A DNA stretch of 64,000 nt. It comes from JBQTII01 sp052387905. GTDB lineage: Bacteria > Actinomycetota > Actinomycetes > Sporichthyales > Sporichthyaceae. Below are positions 1-9,948 of the stretch, one piece after another. The notes under the pieces were generated by a model that worked only from the letters and a program-made list of their open reading frames with translations, had not been told where the DNA came from and searched no databases. The stretch spans positions 62,001 through 126,000 of the forward strand of contig JBQTIR010000016.1 of assembly GCA_052387905.1 (NCBI GenBank), given 5' to 3'. Numbering within the stretch: position 1 is the first letter of the stretch; each line of letters begins with the position of its first letter. Position numbers and translations under genes: made by a program.

Positions 1-906
1 TTCACCGGCCGGGCCAAGGTGATCAAGTTCGCCGGGTGCTATCACGGCCACGTCGACTCGCTGCTGGCCGCGGCCGGCTCCGGGCTCGCGACGTTCGCGT
101 TGCCGGACACCCCTGGGGTCACCGGCGCCCAGACCGGCGAGACGATCGTGCTGCCCTACAACGACCTCGACGCGGTGGCCGCCGCGTTCGCCGCGGCGCC
201 CGAGGCGATCGCCGCGGTCATCACCGAGGCGGCGCCGGGCAACATGGGCGTGGTCCCGCCCGCTCCGGGGTTCACCGCAGGCCTCGCGCGGTTGTGCCGC
301 AAGCACGGGGCGCTGCTGATCTCCGACGAGGTGATGACCGGCTTCCGGGCAGGCCCTGCCGGCTGGTGGGGTCTGGAGGGCGTCGACGCCGACCTCATGA
401 CCTTCGGCAAGGTGATGGGTGGGGGCTTCCCCGCCGCAGCCTTCGGCGGACGGGCCGACGTGATGGCGCACCTGGCGCCGGCCGGGCCGGTCTACCAGGC
501 GGGAACGCTGTCCGGGAATCCGGTCGCGGTCGCCGCGGGCCTGGCCACCCTGCGCGGCTGCACACCGGGCGTCTATGACCATCTCGCCAAGGCGGCGCAC
601 ACGATCACCGCGGCCGCCACCGAGGCGCTGGACGCCGTCGGGGTAGCCCACCAGGTGCAATGGGCCGGAACGATGTTCTCGATCTTCTTCACCGACTCCC
701 CGGTGACGAACTACGACGGGGCCAAGGCGCAGAACCTCGGCGCGTTCACCGCCTTCTTCCACGCGATGCTCGAACGTGGGGTCTACCTGCCACCGTCGGC
801 GTTCGAGGCCTGGTTCCTGTCCGCGGCCCACGACGACGAGGCCATCGGCCGCGTGCTCGAGGCCCTGCCGTTCGCCGCTCGGGCTGCGGCGGAGGCAAGT
901 AAATGA
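1..906 (+). CDS. hemL: Glutamate-1-semialdehyde 2,1-aminomutase, 5'-truncated by the window edge
   Basis: PLP enzyme that converts glutamate-1-semialdehyde to 5-aminolevulinate in the cytoplasm, the C5 route to heme. The frame is open from base 1, so the start lies outside the window; 301 residues are visible of a family length near 430-440. The aminotransferase class III core is clear: SDEVMTGFR, then TFGKVMGGGFP, in which the lysine at 409-411 is the expected Schiff-base residue, and AGTLSGNPVA. The stop overlaps the next start (ATGA), so the two genes are translationally coupled. The order hemL, phosphatase, ccdA, resB, ccsB is the standard actinobacterial heme/cytochrome c neighbourhood. 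Confidence 0.96.
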   Translation, partial: FTGRAKVIKFAGCYHGHVDSLLAAAGSGLATFALPDTPGVTGAQTGETIVLPYNDLDAVAAAFAAAPEAIAAVITEAAPGNMGVVPPAPGFTAGLARLCRKHGALLISDEVMTGFRAGPAGWWGLEGVDADLMTFGKVMGGGFPAAAFGGRADVMAHLAPAGPVYQAGTLSGNPVAVAAGLATLRGCTPGVYDHLAKAAHTITAAATEALDAVGVAHQVQWAGTMFSIFFTDSPVTNYDGAKAQNLGAFTAFFHAMLERGVYLPPSAFEAWFLSAAHDDEAIGRVLEALPFAARAAAEASK

Positions 907-1553
907 CCGACGTGACGCTGGTTCACCTCGTCCGCCACGGCGAGGTGCACAACCCCGACGGCGTGCTCTACGGACGGCTTCCCGGCTACCGGCTCTCCGA
1001 GCTCGGGCTGAAGATGGCCGACCGTATCGGCGAGCACTTCGCCGCCCGTGACGTCACCGCAGTCGTCAGCTCCCCGCTGGAGCGCGCGCAGCAGACCGCG
1101 GCGCCGCTGGCTGCCGCGCTGGCGCTGCCCATGGACATCGACCCACGCCTGATCGAGGCCGGCAACCACTTCGAGGGCAAGACCTTCGGGGTGGGCGACG
1201 GGTCCCTGCGCAAGCCGGCGCACTGGCCCTACCTGTGGAACCCGTTCCGACCCTCGTGGGGCGAGCCCTACGCCGAGATCGCGCACCGGGTGCTGGCCGC
1301 CGCGGCCGCCGCTCGCGACCTCGCGCGCGGTCACGAGGTGGTGTGCGTGAGCCATCAGTCCCCGATCTGGATCGCCCGGCGCCGTGTTCAGGGTCAGCGG
1401 CTCTGGCACGACCCGCGGGGGCGCCAGTGCGCGCTGGCCAGCGTCACCACGATTCGCTACGAGGGCGAGAAAATCCGTTCGCTGACCTACTCCGAGCCCG
1501 CGGCCGACCTCGTCCCGGACAAGACGAAGACGAACTTCAGCGCGGGCGCCTGA
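903..1553 (+). CDS. Histidine phosphatase family protein (phosphoglycerate-mutase-like)
   Basis: 216-residue member of the histidine phosphatase superfamily. The catalytic motif LVRHGE lies at residues 9-14, with His12 the predicted phospho-acceptor. A second active-site histidine sits in VCVSHQSP near the C-terminus. A gene of this type lies between hemL and the cytochrome c maturation genes in many actinobacteria, but its substrate is not established. It overlaps hemL by 4 bases and is followed after 16 bases by ccdA. Family assignment is firm; calling it a true phosphoglycerate mutase would be unsafe. Confidence 0.9.
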   Translation: MTDVTLVHLVRHGEVHNPDGVLYGRLPGYRLSELGLKMADRIGEHFAARDVTAVVSSPLERAQQTAAPLAAALALPMDIDPRLIEAGNHFEGKTFGVGDGSLRKPAHWPYLWNPFRPSWGEPYAEIAHRVLAAAAAARDLARGHEVVCVSHQSPIWIARRRVQGQRLWHDPRGRQCALASVTTIRYEGEKIRSLTYSEPAADLVPDKTKTNFSAGA

Positions 1554-1569
1554 TGTCGGTCGTGGGCAC

Positions 1570-2349
1570 GTGATCGACCTGGCGTTGGTGTCGGCGTCGG
1601 TGGACTCATCCTTCGCCGAGACCGTCACCTCCGGGTCGCTGCTGCTTGCGATCCCGATCGCCCTGCTGGCCGGGCTGATCTCCTTCGCCTCGCCGTGTGT
1701 GTTGCCGCTGGTCCCCGGCTACCTCGCCTACGTCACCGGGCTGGCCGGCACCGACCTGGGCGAGGCCCGGCGCGGGCGGGTGCTCGCCGGGACGGCGTTG
1801 TTCGTACTCGGGTTCTCCGCGGTGTTCGTCTCCTTCGGTGCGCTGTTCGGCTACGTCGGCGCCGAGCTGGTGGAGAACGAGACCACCGTCAACCGGGTGC
1901 TCGGGACGCTGACGATCGTACTCGGACTGGCCTTCATGGGCCTGCTGCCGTTCCTGCAACGGGAGAAGCGGTTTCTGCACCGGGCGCCGGCCGCCGGGCT
2001 GGTCGCCGCACCGATGCTGGGTGTGCTGTTCGGCGTCGGCTGGGCCCCGTGCATCGGCCCGACGCTCGGAGCCGTCCAGGCGCTCGCCTTCGACTCCGCC
2101 AGCGCGGGCCGCGGGGCGCTGCTCACCTTCGTCTACAGCCTGGGCCTGGGGCTGCCGTTCATCGCGGTCGGGCTGGGGATGCGCCGGATGCTGGGAGCGG
2201 TGGACTGGGTGCGCAGCCATCACCTGGTGGTGATGCGCACCGGTGGGGCGATGCTGTGCCTGCTCGGGGTGTTGCTGGTCACTGGCCTGTGGGCGGAGAT
2301 CTCCATCCAGATGCGCATCTGGACAGCCTCGTTCCAGACGGTGATCTGA
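1570..2349 (+). CDS. ccdA: Cytochrome c biogenesis protein CcdA (DsbD transmembrane family)
   Basis: 259-residue polytopic membrane protein that passes reducing equivalents across the membrane to keep apocytochrome c haem-binding cysteines reduced. The paired redox cysteines are visible: Cys43 in SFASPCVLPLVPGY and Cys161 in GVGWAPCIGPT, at the starts of two related three-helix halves. The GTG at 1570 is 16 bases after the phosphatase stop. The thioredoxin-like TlpA/ResA gene often found just upstream of ccdA is absent here. resB follows 2 bases after the stop. Confidence 0.93.
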   Translation: MIDLALVSASVDSSFAETVTSGSLLLAIPIALLAGLISFASPCVLPLVPGYLAYVTGLAGTDLGEARRGRVLAGTALFVLGFSAVFVSFGALFGYVGAELVENETTVNRVLGTLTIVLGLAFMGLLPFLQREKRFLHRAPAAGLVAAPMLGVLFGVGWAPCIGPTLGAVQALAFDSASAGRGALLTFVYSLGLGLPFIAVGLGMRRMLGAVDWVRSHHLVVMRTGGAMLCLLGVLLVTGLWAEISIQMRIWTASFQTVI

Positions 2350-2351
2350 CG

Positions 2352-4000
<1,649 letters not shown>

Positions 4001-4004
<4 letters not shown>

Positions 4005-4975
4005 GTGTGCAGGTCGACCAGACTCTGGCCGAGGCCAGTGACCGCCTGATCTACGCCTCGTTGCTGGTCTACGCGCTGGCGATGGTGGCGATGGCGGCGC
4101 AATGGGCGTTCGGGAACGCTAGTCGTTTCACGCCGGTGGTTGCCCCGGTCGAGCTCGAGCGCAAGGTACTGGTCGGCGTTGGCGGACCGGACCAATCCCT
4201 GGCCGCGGACCCGGCGATCGCCTCCGGGGCTGCCCGGTCGGAGCGATTCGGCCGGATCGGGTTCTCGTTGGCCTCCCTCGCGTTTCTGCTGCACCTCGCC
4301 GGAGTGGTTGCACGCGGGCTCTCGGCGGAGCGGGTCCCGTGGGGAAACATGTACGAGTTCTCCATCGCCTCGGCCCTGGCCGCGATGGGCGTCTTCCTGG
4401 TTCTCGCGCGCCGGTACGACGCGGGGTGGATGGGCATCTTCGTGGTGCCCCCGGTACTGCTGACGCTCGGGCTTGCCGTCACCGTGCTCTACACCGACGC
4501 GCAGCAGCTGCAGCCGGCGTTGCAGTCCTACTGGCTGGTGATCCATGTGGTCGCGGCCGTGATCTCCGGCGGCGCCTTCACCATCGGCGCAGCGCTGAGC
4601 GTGTTGTACCTGGTACGCGAGCGGGCGGAATCGCGCGGATCGACCACACCGAGCCGGTTGCCCACGGCCCACACGCTGGACCGGATGGCCTACCGCGTCC
4701 ACGCCTTCGTGTTTCCGCTGTGGACTTTCGCGGTGATAGCGGGGGCCATCTGGGCCGAGAACGCCTGGGGCCGGTACTGGGGCTGGGACCCGAAGGAGAC
4801 CTGGGCGTTCATCACCTGGGTGGTGTACGCGGGATACCTGCACGCCCGCGCGACTGCCGGCTGGAAGGGCCGTAGCGCGGCCATCGTGGCCCTCGTCGGA
4901 TTCGGCACGTTCCTGTTCAACTACTTCGTGATCAACATGTTGGTAGTCGGATTGCACTCCTACGCAGGTACCTGA
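4001..4975 (+). CDS. ccsB: c-type cytochrome biogenesis protein CcsB (CcsA/ResC family)
   Basis: 324-residue multi-helix membrane protein, the haem-handling partner of ResB in system II cytochrome c maturation. The tryptophan-rich haem-binding signature is clear in WGRYWGWDPKETWAF, followed by TWVVYAGYLHARAT with a conserved histidine. Starts at GTG 4001, overlapping the resB stop (GTGA). A strong GC hairpin lies directly after the stop, consistent with the end of the operon. Confidence 0.95.
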
Positions 4976-4976
4976 C

Positions 4977-4993
4977 GGCGCCCGGCGGGCGCC
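4977..4993 (+). terminator. GC hairpin after ccsB
   Basis: Perfect 7-bp arms GGCGCCC (4977-4983) and GGGCGCC (4987-4993) around a GGC loop, starting 2 bases after the ccsB stop. There is no T-tract, as is common for high-GC actinobacterial terminators. The placement suggests it ends the hemL-ccsB transcript. Confidence 0.55.
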
Positions 4994-5101
4994 TGACTGC
5001 GTTGTCGTTCGGCGACCATACAAAAGCAGTATTGGCCGCCTCCTCCGCCTTGTCATCCATCCCGCCGGATCACCGTCAGGCGGGTCCGCGGTGGTGCACG
5101 C

Positions 5102-5503
5102 CTACGGGGAGTCCGGGTCCGGCTTGTCGGTGGGCTTCTTGCCGGACTCCAGGTCGTCCTGCATCCGGCGCAGCAGCTTGTCGCGCTCGGCCTCGGCGTT
5201 GAGCTTGCCGAGGAACTCCGGGTCGTCGTCGGGTGCGGGGCGGGCCACGTAGCGCTTGCGCAGGTAGGGATTCGCGCTGCCTGCTCCCGAATGGCCCCGC
5301 CCGCCAGGCGTGCTGGCCGTGACCTTCGGTCGTCCGAGCCAGAACCAGGCGACTGAACCGATCGCGATCGGCCAGGTCAGGACGATCACGAGCGCCCAGG
5401 CCCACTTGGGCAACCGGCGTACATCTGCCGCGTTGGCCTGGATGACCTCAACGAGGGCCCACACCGTGATGAGGGTCCCGATGACCGCTAACCACACTCG
5501 CAT
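5102..5503 (-). CDS. PLD nuclease N-terminal (PLDc_N)-type small membrane protein
   Basis: 133-residue protein with two N-terminal hydrophobic segments: residues 1-23 (VWLAVIGTLITVWALVEVIQ) and about 33-56 (WAWALVIVLTWPIAIGSVAW followed by FWLGRPK). The pattern of a helix, a short loop with Arg/Leu/Pro-Lys-Trp, a helix, then W-F-x-x-G-R-P matches the PLDc_N family. A charged cytoplasmic tail follows, rich in Asp, Glu and Lys, and ends in KPDPDSP. The ATG at 5503 is preceded by GAGAGG. Function is unknown. It is convergent with the ccs operon. Confidence 0.8.
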   Translation of the reverse strand: MRVWLAVIGTLITVWALVEVIQANAADVRRLPKWAWALVIVLTWPIAIGSVAWFWLGRPKVTASTPGGRGHSGAGSANPYLRKRYVARPAPDDDPEFLGKLNAEAERDKLLRRMQDDLESGKKPTDKPDPDSP

Positions 5504-5611
5504 GACACCTCTCTGAACGGACGTGAGGCCTTCAGCTTAGTCGCCCATCCGCGCGGGCGCCGCTGTCCCGCCGAGTTCACCGGCTCCAGCCCATCGTGTT
5601 TGACTGGAGCT

Positions 5612-5917
5612 ATGACCATCCCGCCCTCGGTGTCCTACTCCGTGCGGCGCCTCGCCCTGTTCGTGGGGACGCTGATTTTTCTCTCGGCCGTTCTGCGGGG
5701 CGTCGACCCGATCGTGGTCCTGGCTCTGGCAGCGATCGTGTCCGGAATTCTCAGCTACTTCCTGCTCGCGGGTCCGCGTTCACGCATGGCGGGCTCGCTC
5801 GCGTCCCGGATGAGTCGGCTCAATGCCCGCCTGGAGTCCGGGGCGGCGGCCGAGGACGAGGCCGTCGATGCGGCGGAACGACGGGCGCAGCGCCCGGATT
5901 CGACCCCAACCGCCTAG
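5612..5917 (+). CDS. DUF4229-like small membrane protein
   Basis: 101-residue protein with two closely spaced hydrophobic helices (LALFVGTLIFLSAVL and VVLALAAIVSGILSYFLLAG), then a basic and alanine-rich cytoplasmic tail that ends in Pro/Thr. The overall pattern matches the DUF4229 family found beside the menaquinone and cytochrome c genes in actinobacteria. Start choice is uncertain: ATG 5612 has GGAG only 2 bases upstream, and the alternatives are TTG 5600 and GTG 5630. Function is unknown. Confidence 0.75.
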   Translation: MTIPPSVSYSVRRLALFVGTLIFLSAVLRGVDPIVVLALAAIVSGILSYFLLAGPRSRMAGSLASRMSRLNARLESGAAAEDEAVDAAERRAQRPDSTPTA

Positions 5918-6061
5918 CCTCGCGCAGGACATTTGGCACCTTCGGGTGCACTCCGGGCGGTCAATGTCGCAGGTCGTGGGCTTCGGTGGGGAACCGTCTT
6001 ACGCTGGCGGCGGTCCGCGCACGGGGAGTGTCGCGGCCGCAAACCTCGGGAGGGCCGGCAC

Positions 6062-6727
6062 ATGGGCGTTCGCACTGGCGTGGCCTATCTGGCACTGGAG
6101 TGCCGGCTGTGGGGTCAGGCCCTGCACAACTCCGGACGGCGGATGCAACTGATCGCGCTGGGCGTCGTCGCCGCGGTTGCGCTGCCCGGCGCCGCCGTGG
6201 TGGTGGCCGTGGCCGGCAACTCCGGCTCCTCGCCGACGGCGGTTGAACCGCTGTCGGTGGCCGAGTCGGTTCCCCCGGGGCGCTTGTCCGGGACCTCGGA
6301 GCGCACCGGGCTGCCGGCAACTCAACTCCGGTCCGGCCTGGTGGACGGCTCGGATCGCGCATCTTCCCCTGCTGATCCGGCGAACTCCGCGAAGGACGAC
6401 AAGCGCGCCGCGAAACCGGCCAAGGCGCCTGCCCGCTCCGTGGTCACCGCTCCGGCGCCCGCGCCGCCCCCGCGATCGCAGCCGGTTTCCGGCCGCACGC
6501 CACCGCGGGATTCGGGCGCCGGAGCGAACAACCGCGGCGACGAGAACGACAAGAACGACTCGGACTCAGGCCGAGAGGACCGGAAGAAGGACGACGAGAA
6601 GCGGGACCGCGACCTCGAAGCCCCGATTGCCGGGGCTGATCCGGCCGATCCGAACAGCAACGACGAGCCGCAGGTGGCGAATCAACGTGCGGGCGGTACT
6701 CCCCCCAACGAACTCCCTGCGACCTGA
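6062..6727 (+). CDS. Hypothetical single-span protein with a charged low-complexity tail
   Basis: 221 residues; no family recognised. ATG 6062 is chosen because GGGAGG lies 8 bases upstream; the frame continues further upstream without such a signal. A short N-terminal region with Arg-rich flank is followed by one strong hydrophobic segment (residues about 29-51, LIALGVVAAVALPGAAVVVA). The remaining three quarters are disordered: Pro/Ala/Ser-rich, then a highly charged Asp/Glu/Lys/Arg/Asn stretch near residues 160-200. Topology predicts a short cytoplasmic N-terminus and a long extracytoplasmic tail. It pairs with the next gene, which has the same architecture. Confidence 0.72.
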   Translation: MGVRTGVAYLALECRLWGQALHNSGRRMQLIALGVVAAVALPGAAVVVAVAGNSGSSPTAVEPLSVAESVPPGRLSGTSERTGLPATQLRSGLVDGSDRASSPADPANSAKDDKRAAKPAKAPARSVVTAPAPAPPPRSQPVSGRTPPRDSGAGANNRGDENDKNDSDSGREDRKKDDEKRDRDLEAPIAGADPADPNSNDEPQVANQRAGGTPPNELPAT

Positions 6728-6853
6728 CAATTCCCGTCGATTCGGATCCTCCGGCCAGCTGGTTGGTCCTGGACGGAACCGGCAGAGGTGCCCTTCCGTC
6801 TGACCTGACGGGGCACGAGGCCGCGAGGTCACGCGCATGAGAGGGGCGGCGAG

Positions 6854-7672
6854 ATGAACATGCCGATGTGGTGGTACCGCGTGGCGGCGCGGTGGCACGC
6901 GAAGAAGGCGGGCTGGTACCAGTTCCGAGCGGCTCGTCGGACGCGGTTCTGGCAGATGTCACGCCGTCGGCGCCTGGCCGCGATGACCTCGGCTGCCGTT
7001 CTGTTCGGCGCGGCGCCTGCAGGCGTCGTGGTCTACGCCGTGACGATCGCTGACTTCGGCGGCGCGCCGGCTGTGGTGAACCAGGTTCCTGAGGTGCTGG
7101 GCGTGTCCTTGGCGCCGCCGAAGTCGCCCTTCCCGCCGCCGGAGTCCGTCGCTCCCACGCGCCCGGCCCACGAACTCGTGGCCGAGGAGTTGGCGCGTCA
7201 GGCCCTGGCCAATGAGGGGATCGTCATCGACGGGTACCTCGTCGGCGAGGAGACCAGCGTGCCCGCCGAGGAGCTCACTCCGACGCCGACCCCGACCCCG
7301 ACTCCGACCCGGACGCCGACCCCGACCCCGACTCCGACTCCGACCCCTGAGCCCGTCGTCACGCCCACACCGACTCCGACGGAGACTGAGGAGCCCTGCA
7401 GGCCCGGCCGGAAGGGGAAGAAGGGCTGCGACGCGCAGGAGGAGGAGCCGAGCGAGCGCCCGACCTCCCCTACTGACGACACGATCATCAACCCGCTGCC
7501 GGGTGAGGAGTCGACCGAGAAGCCTCAGGAGGGCGGCACCCCGGAGGGCGGCACCCCGGAGGACGGCACCCCGGCGGGTGGCACCCCGGACGACGACACC
7601 GAGGACGACGGCGACGCGGAAATCGAGAGCGTGCCCACCAACGATCCGGCGCAGCCGGCCGTCAAGGGCTGA
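6854..7672 (+). CDS. Hypothetical single-span protein with Thr-Pro repeats
   Basis: 272 residues; no family recognised. A Trp- and Arg-rich cytoplasmic N-terminus (MWWYRVAARWHAKKAGWYQF) is followed by one membrane segment near residues 41-66, then an extracytoplasmic region with an uninterrupted run of about a dozen Thr-Pro dipeptides and a second repeat of Gly-Gly-Thr-Pro-Glu/Asp units. Such TP-rich stretches are typical wall-spanning linkers in actinobacterial surface proteins. GAGAGGGG precedes the ATG. The stop lies 3 bases from the convergent menA stop. Confidence 0.75.
   Translation: MNMPMWWYRVAARWHAKKAGWYQFRAARRTRFWQMSRRRRLAAMTSAAVLFGAAPAGVVVYAVTIADFGGAPAVVNQVPEVLGVSLAPPKSPFPPPESVAPTRPAHELVAEELARQALANEGIVIDGYLVGEETSVPAEELTPTPTPTPTPTRTPTPTPTPTPTPEPVVTPTPTPTETEEPCRPGRKGKKGCDAQEEEPSERPTSPTDDTIINPLPGEESTEKPQEGGTPEGGTPEDGTPAGGTPDDDTEDDGDAEIESVPTNDPAQPAVKG
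7278..7384 (+). repeat. Simple repeat of CCGACN/CCGACC hexamers coding for Thr-Pro
   Basis: Short-period tandem repeat inside the preceding gene: successive hexamers of the type ACTCCG/ACCCCG translate as Thr-Pro. One ACCCGG variant and a short Glu-Pro-Val-Val interruption break the run. It is in frame throughout and is a candidate for length variation by slippage between strains. Confidence 0.8.
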
Positions 7673-7675
7673 GCC

Positions 7676-8548
7676 TCAGGTCGGTAGGCACAGCCCGGCG
7701 GTGAGCAGCAGGCCGTAAACCAGTTGGGTGCGGCCGGTGCCCACCAGCACGTCGATCAGTGCCCGGCCCGCTGCGCCGGCCCGCACCGCGCGCAGGCCGG
7801 GGGACGCGACCGGTAGCGCGAGCAACGCGAGCAGCACGGGCGGATGGACGAGCGCCAGCCCGGCGGCGAAAGCGAACGGCGCCAGCAGCAGGACGGCGTA
7901 GAGCGCCCGCGTGCGGGCATCGCCGAGGCGGACCGCCAAGGTCCGCTTGCCGGCGACGACGTCGGTCGGGGCGTCGCGCAGGTTGTTCACCACCAGCAGG
8001 GCGCAGGCCAGCGCCCCGACCGGGATACTCGCGGCCACCGCGATGCCACTGAGCTCCTCGGTCTGCACGTAGGCGGTGCCCAGTACTGCGACGAGGCCGA
8101 AGAACACGAAGACCGAGAGCTCACCGAGCCCGCGGTAGCCGTAGGGGTTCTTGCCGCCGGTGTAGCCCCAGCCCGCGGCGATCGCTGCGCCGCCGATCGC
8201 GACCAGCCACCAGGAGGTGGTGGCAGCGAGTACGAGCCCGGCTCCTGCGCCGACGCCGAACGCGCTCAGCGCGGCGATCTTGACCTGCTTCGGCGCTGCC
8301 ACCTTCGAGCCCACCAGGCGCATCGGTCCGACGCGCGCATCGTCCGTGCCGCGGATCCCGTCGGAGTAGTCGTTGGCGTAGTTGACCCCGATCTGCATCG
8401 CCAGTGAGACGACCAGCGCCAGCAGCGCCTTCCACCACACCGCGGAGTCCGCCTCGACGGCGACCCCGGTCCCGACCGCCACCGGTGCGAGCGCAGCCGG
8501 CAGCGTCTTCGGGCGCGCCCCCGCCCACCACTGCCCCGCTGTTGCCAT
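7676..8548 (-). CDS. menA: 1,4-dihydroxy-2-naphthoate polyprenyltransferase
   Basis: 290-residue UbiA-superfamily membrane prenyltransferase that attaches the isoprenoid tail to 1,4-dihydroxy-2-naphthoate, giving demethylmenaquinone. The first Asp-rich motif is NYANDYSDGIRGTDD (N-D-x-x-D-x3-D-x-x-D); the second conserved stretch is NNLRDAPTDVVAGKRTLAVR. Several hydrophobic helices fill the rest. The frame runs upstream, but ATG 8548 gives the typical MenA N-terminus (ATAGQWWAGARPKTLPAAL). Its stop is 3 bases from the convergent gene at 6854-7672. Confidence 0.95.
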   Translation of the reverse strand: MATAGQWWAGARPKTLPAALAPVAVGTGVAVEADSAVWWKALLALVVSLAMQIGVNYANDYSDGIRGTDDARVGPMRLVGSKVAAPKQVKIAALSAFGVGAGAGLVLAATTSWWLVAIGGAAIAAGWGYTGGKNPYGYRGLGELSVFVFFGLVAVLGTAYVQTEELSGIAVAASIPVGALACALLVVNNLRDAPTDVVAGKRTLAVRLGDARTRALYAVLLLAPFAFAAGLALVHPPVLLALLALPVASPGLRAVRAGAAGRALIDVLVGTGRTQLVYGLLLTAGLCLPT

Positions 8549-8566
8549 GCCCTGCAGTCTCTCGTT

Positions 8567-8637
8567 CCCCCATCTTCGGGCGGCGTGTGGCCCTATTGCG
8601 GGCCTCCGATAGGTCGGGATCGCGCCCGAAGATGCGG
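8567..8637. repeat. Dispersed palindromic repeat, type B, copy 1
   Basis: Intergenic palindrome between menE and menA. Perfect outer arms CATCTTCGGGCG (8571-8582) and CGCCCGAAGATG (8623-8634) enclose an inner CCTAT...ATAGG pair. A second copy with the same arms and inner pair lies at 60515-60583, so this is a repeat family and not a chance hairpin. It may also act as a transcript end or pause on the minus strand. Confidence 0.75.
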
Positions 8638-8648
8638 GTTCGAGCCGC

Positions 8649-9800
8649 TCAGATTCCGGCGACGAGGGCGCGCAGCGCGGCGCGGTCGAGCTTGCCGCTG
8701 GGCAGGGTCGGCAAGGCGTCGACGGTGTGCAGCTCCCGCGGGACCTGAGCACCACCGAGCCGGGCGGCGACGCGATCGCGGAGAGTATCGAGTTCGACCG
8801 GCGCGTCCGCGACGAGGACGGCGACCACGACGGCGCCCCAGGTCGGGTCCGGGCGCCCGATCACCGCGACTTCACGGACCCCCGGGTGCCCGGCCAGCAC
8901 CTGCTCGACGGCCTGGGCCGCGACGTTGACCCCGCCGGAGACGATGACGTCGTCGGCGCGGCCGAGCACCGTGAGCACGCCGGCGTCGATGCGACCGAGA
9001 TCGGTGCTGGCGAAGCTCTCGCCCACGAAGCCGGGCCCGGGTGCGTCCGCAGGCGCGGGGTGCGATCCGAGGTAGCCCTTGGCCAGAACCGGCCCGTTGA
9101 TCCGGATGAGCCCGGCGTCGTCGATCCAGATCTGGACGTGGGGCAGGGGGCGGCCCTCGTAGACGCAGCCGCCGCAGGTCTCCGTCATCCCGTAGGTCCG
9201 CACGGTCCGCGCTCCGGCGGCCTGGGCACGCTCACCCAGTCCGTCCGGGATCGGTCCGCCGCCAAGCAGGATCGCGTCGAAGGTGCTCAGGTCGACGCCG
9301 GCGTCGAGTAGCCGGATGAGTTGGGCCGGGACCATCGAGGTGTAGTGCCGGGCGCCCGGCTCGAGCTGTGCGGCCGCCGCACGGAAGGCGTCGACGGTGA
9401 AGCCGGCCGAGGTGTCAACCCCGATCGCGTCCAGCCCGGCCACCTGGGAGCGGATCACAACCTGCAGTCCCGCCACCCGCGCAGGCGACATCGCGAGCAG
9501 CCACTGCCCGGGGCCGCCGAGGTGCTCGTGGGTGGCGCGGGCCGAGTACCGCAGCGCCTTCGCGCCGAGGCGCACGCCCTTGGGGGCGCCGGATGATCCG
9601 GACGTCGCGACCACGACCGCGGTGTCCGCCGGGACTCCGCGCGCAGCCAATGGTGCGAGCGCTCCGACGATCCGCGCGCCCTCGGGCCCGGGCGGAACGA
9701 GCAGCAGCGCCGGTCCGCTGCCGTCCAACGCCGCGGTCAGCCCCGGAATCCGGCCCGCCCCCGGCGCGACGACCACCGGCACCAGGTCGTGCCCGCTCAC
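8649..9800 (-). CDS. menE: o-succinylbenzoate--CoA ligase
   Basis: 383-residue ANL-superfamily adenylate-forming enzyme that activates o-succinylbenzoate with CoA in menaquinone synthesis. Visible motifs are the phosphate loop ATSGSSGAPKGV, the adenine site YGMTETCGG, the STDLGRID-type Asp motif and the C-terminal PSGKLDR lysine motif. The compact N-terminal domain is normal for MenE. Start: GTG 9800, with GGGAGGTGG just upstream. An upstream in-frame TTG at 9842 would extend the protein into a palindromic repeat and is judged less likely. Confidence 0.93.
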   Translation of the reverse strand: MSGHDLVPVVVAPGAGRIPGLTAALDGSGPALLLVPPGPEGARIVGALAPLAARGVPADTAVVVATSGSSGAPKGVRLGAKALRYSARATHEHLGGPGQWLLAMSPARVAGLQVVIRSQVAGLDAIGVDTSAGFTVDAFRAAAAQLEPGARHYTSMVPAQLIRLLDAGVDLSTFDAILLGGGPIPDGLGERAQAAGARTVRTYGMTETCGGCVYEGRPLPHVQIWIDDAGLIRINGPVLAKGYLGSHPAPADAPGPGFVGESFASTDLGRIDAGVLTVLGRADDVIVSGGVNVAAQAVEQVLAGHPGVREVAVIGRPDPTWGAVVVAVLVADAPVELDTLRDRVAARLGGAQVPRELHTVDALPTLPSGKLDRAALRALVAGI

Positions 9801-9816
9801 CGACCCCACCACCTCC

Positions 9817-9868
9817 CGCAACGTCCGAAGGAGTGGCAGCAATAGCGACCGCCTTTTCGGACGTCGCG
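9817..9868. repeat. Dispersed palindromic repeat, type A, copy 1
   Basis: Arms CGCAACGTCCGAA (from 9817) and TTCGGACGTCGCG (ending about 9867) flank a core GGCAGCAATAGCGACC (9835-9850). A second copy follows at 9890-9943 and a third lies in opposite orientation at 46255-46296 with an identical 16-base core. Lies between menE and menB. Confidence 0.8.
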
Positions 9869-9889
9869 GCCCTCTGCTTCACCGCCTCC

Positions 9890-9943
9890 CGCAGCGTCCG
9901 AAGAAGTGGCGGCAATAGCGACCGCCCTTTCGGACGTTGCGGG
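9890..9943. repeat. Dispersed palindromic repeat, type A, copy 2
   Basis: Arms CGCAGCGTCCGAA and TTCGGACGTTGCG with core GGCGGCAATAGCGACC. It is in tandem with copy 1 (period about 73 bases) just after the menB stop. Together the two copies fill almost the whole menB-menE gap. Confidence 0.8.
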
Positions 9944-9948
9944 AATGC

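Noticed and set aside
7278..7384. Possible CRISPR or tandem regulatory repeat
   Set aside because: The repeat unit is only six bases, has no spacers, and is in frame as Thr-Pro codons.
9801..9842. MenE start at TTG 9842
   Set aside because: The extra 14 residues are encoded by the palindromic repeat; GTG 9800 has a good GGGAGG site and gives a normal N-terminus.
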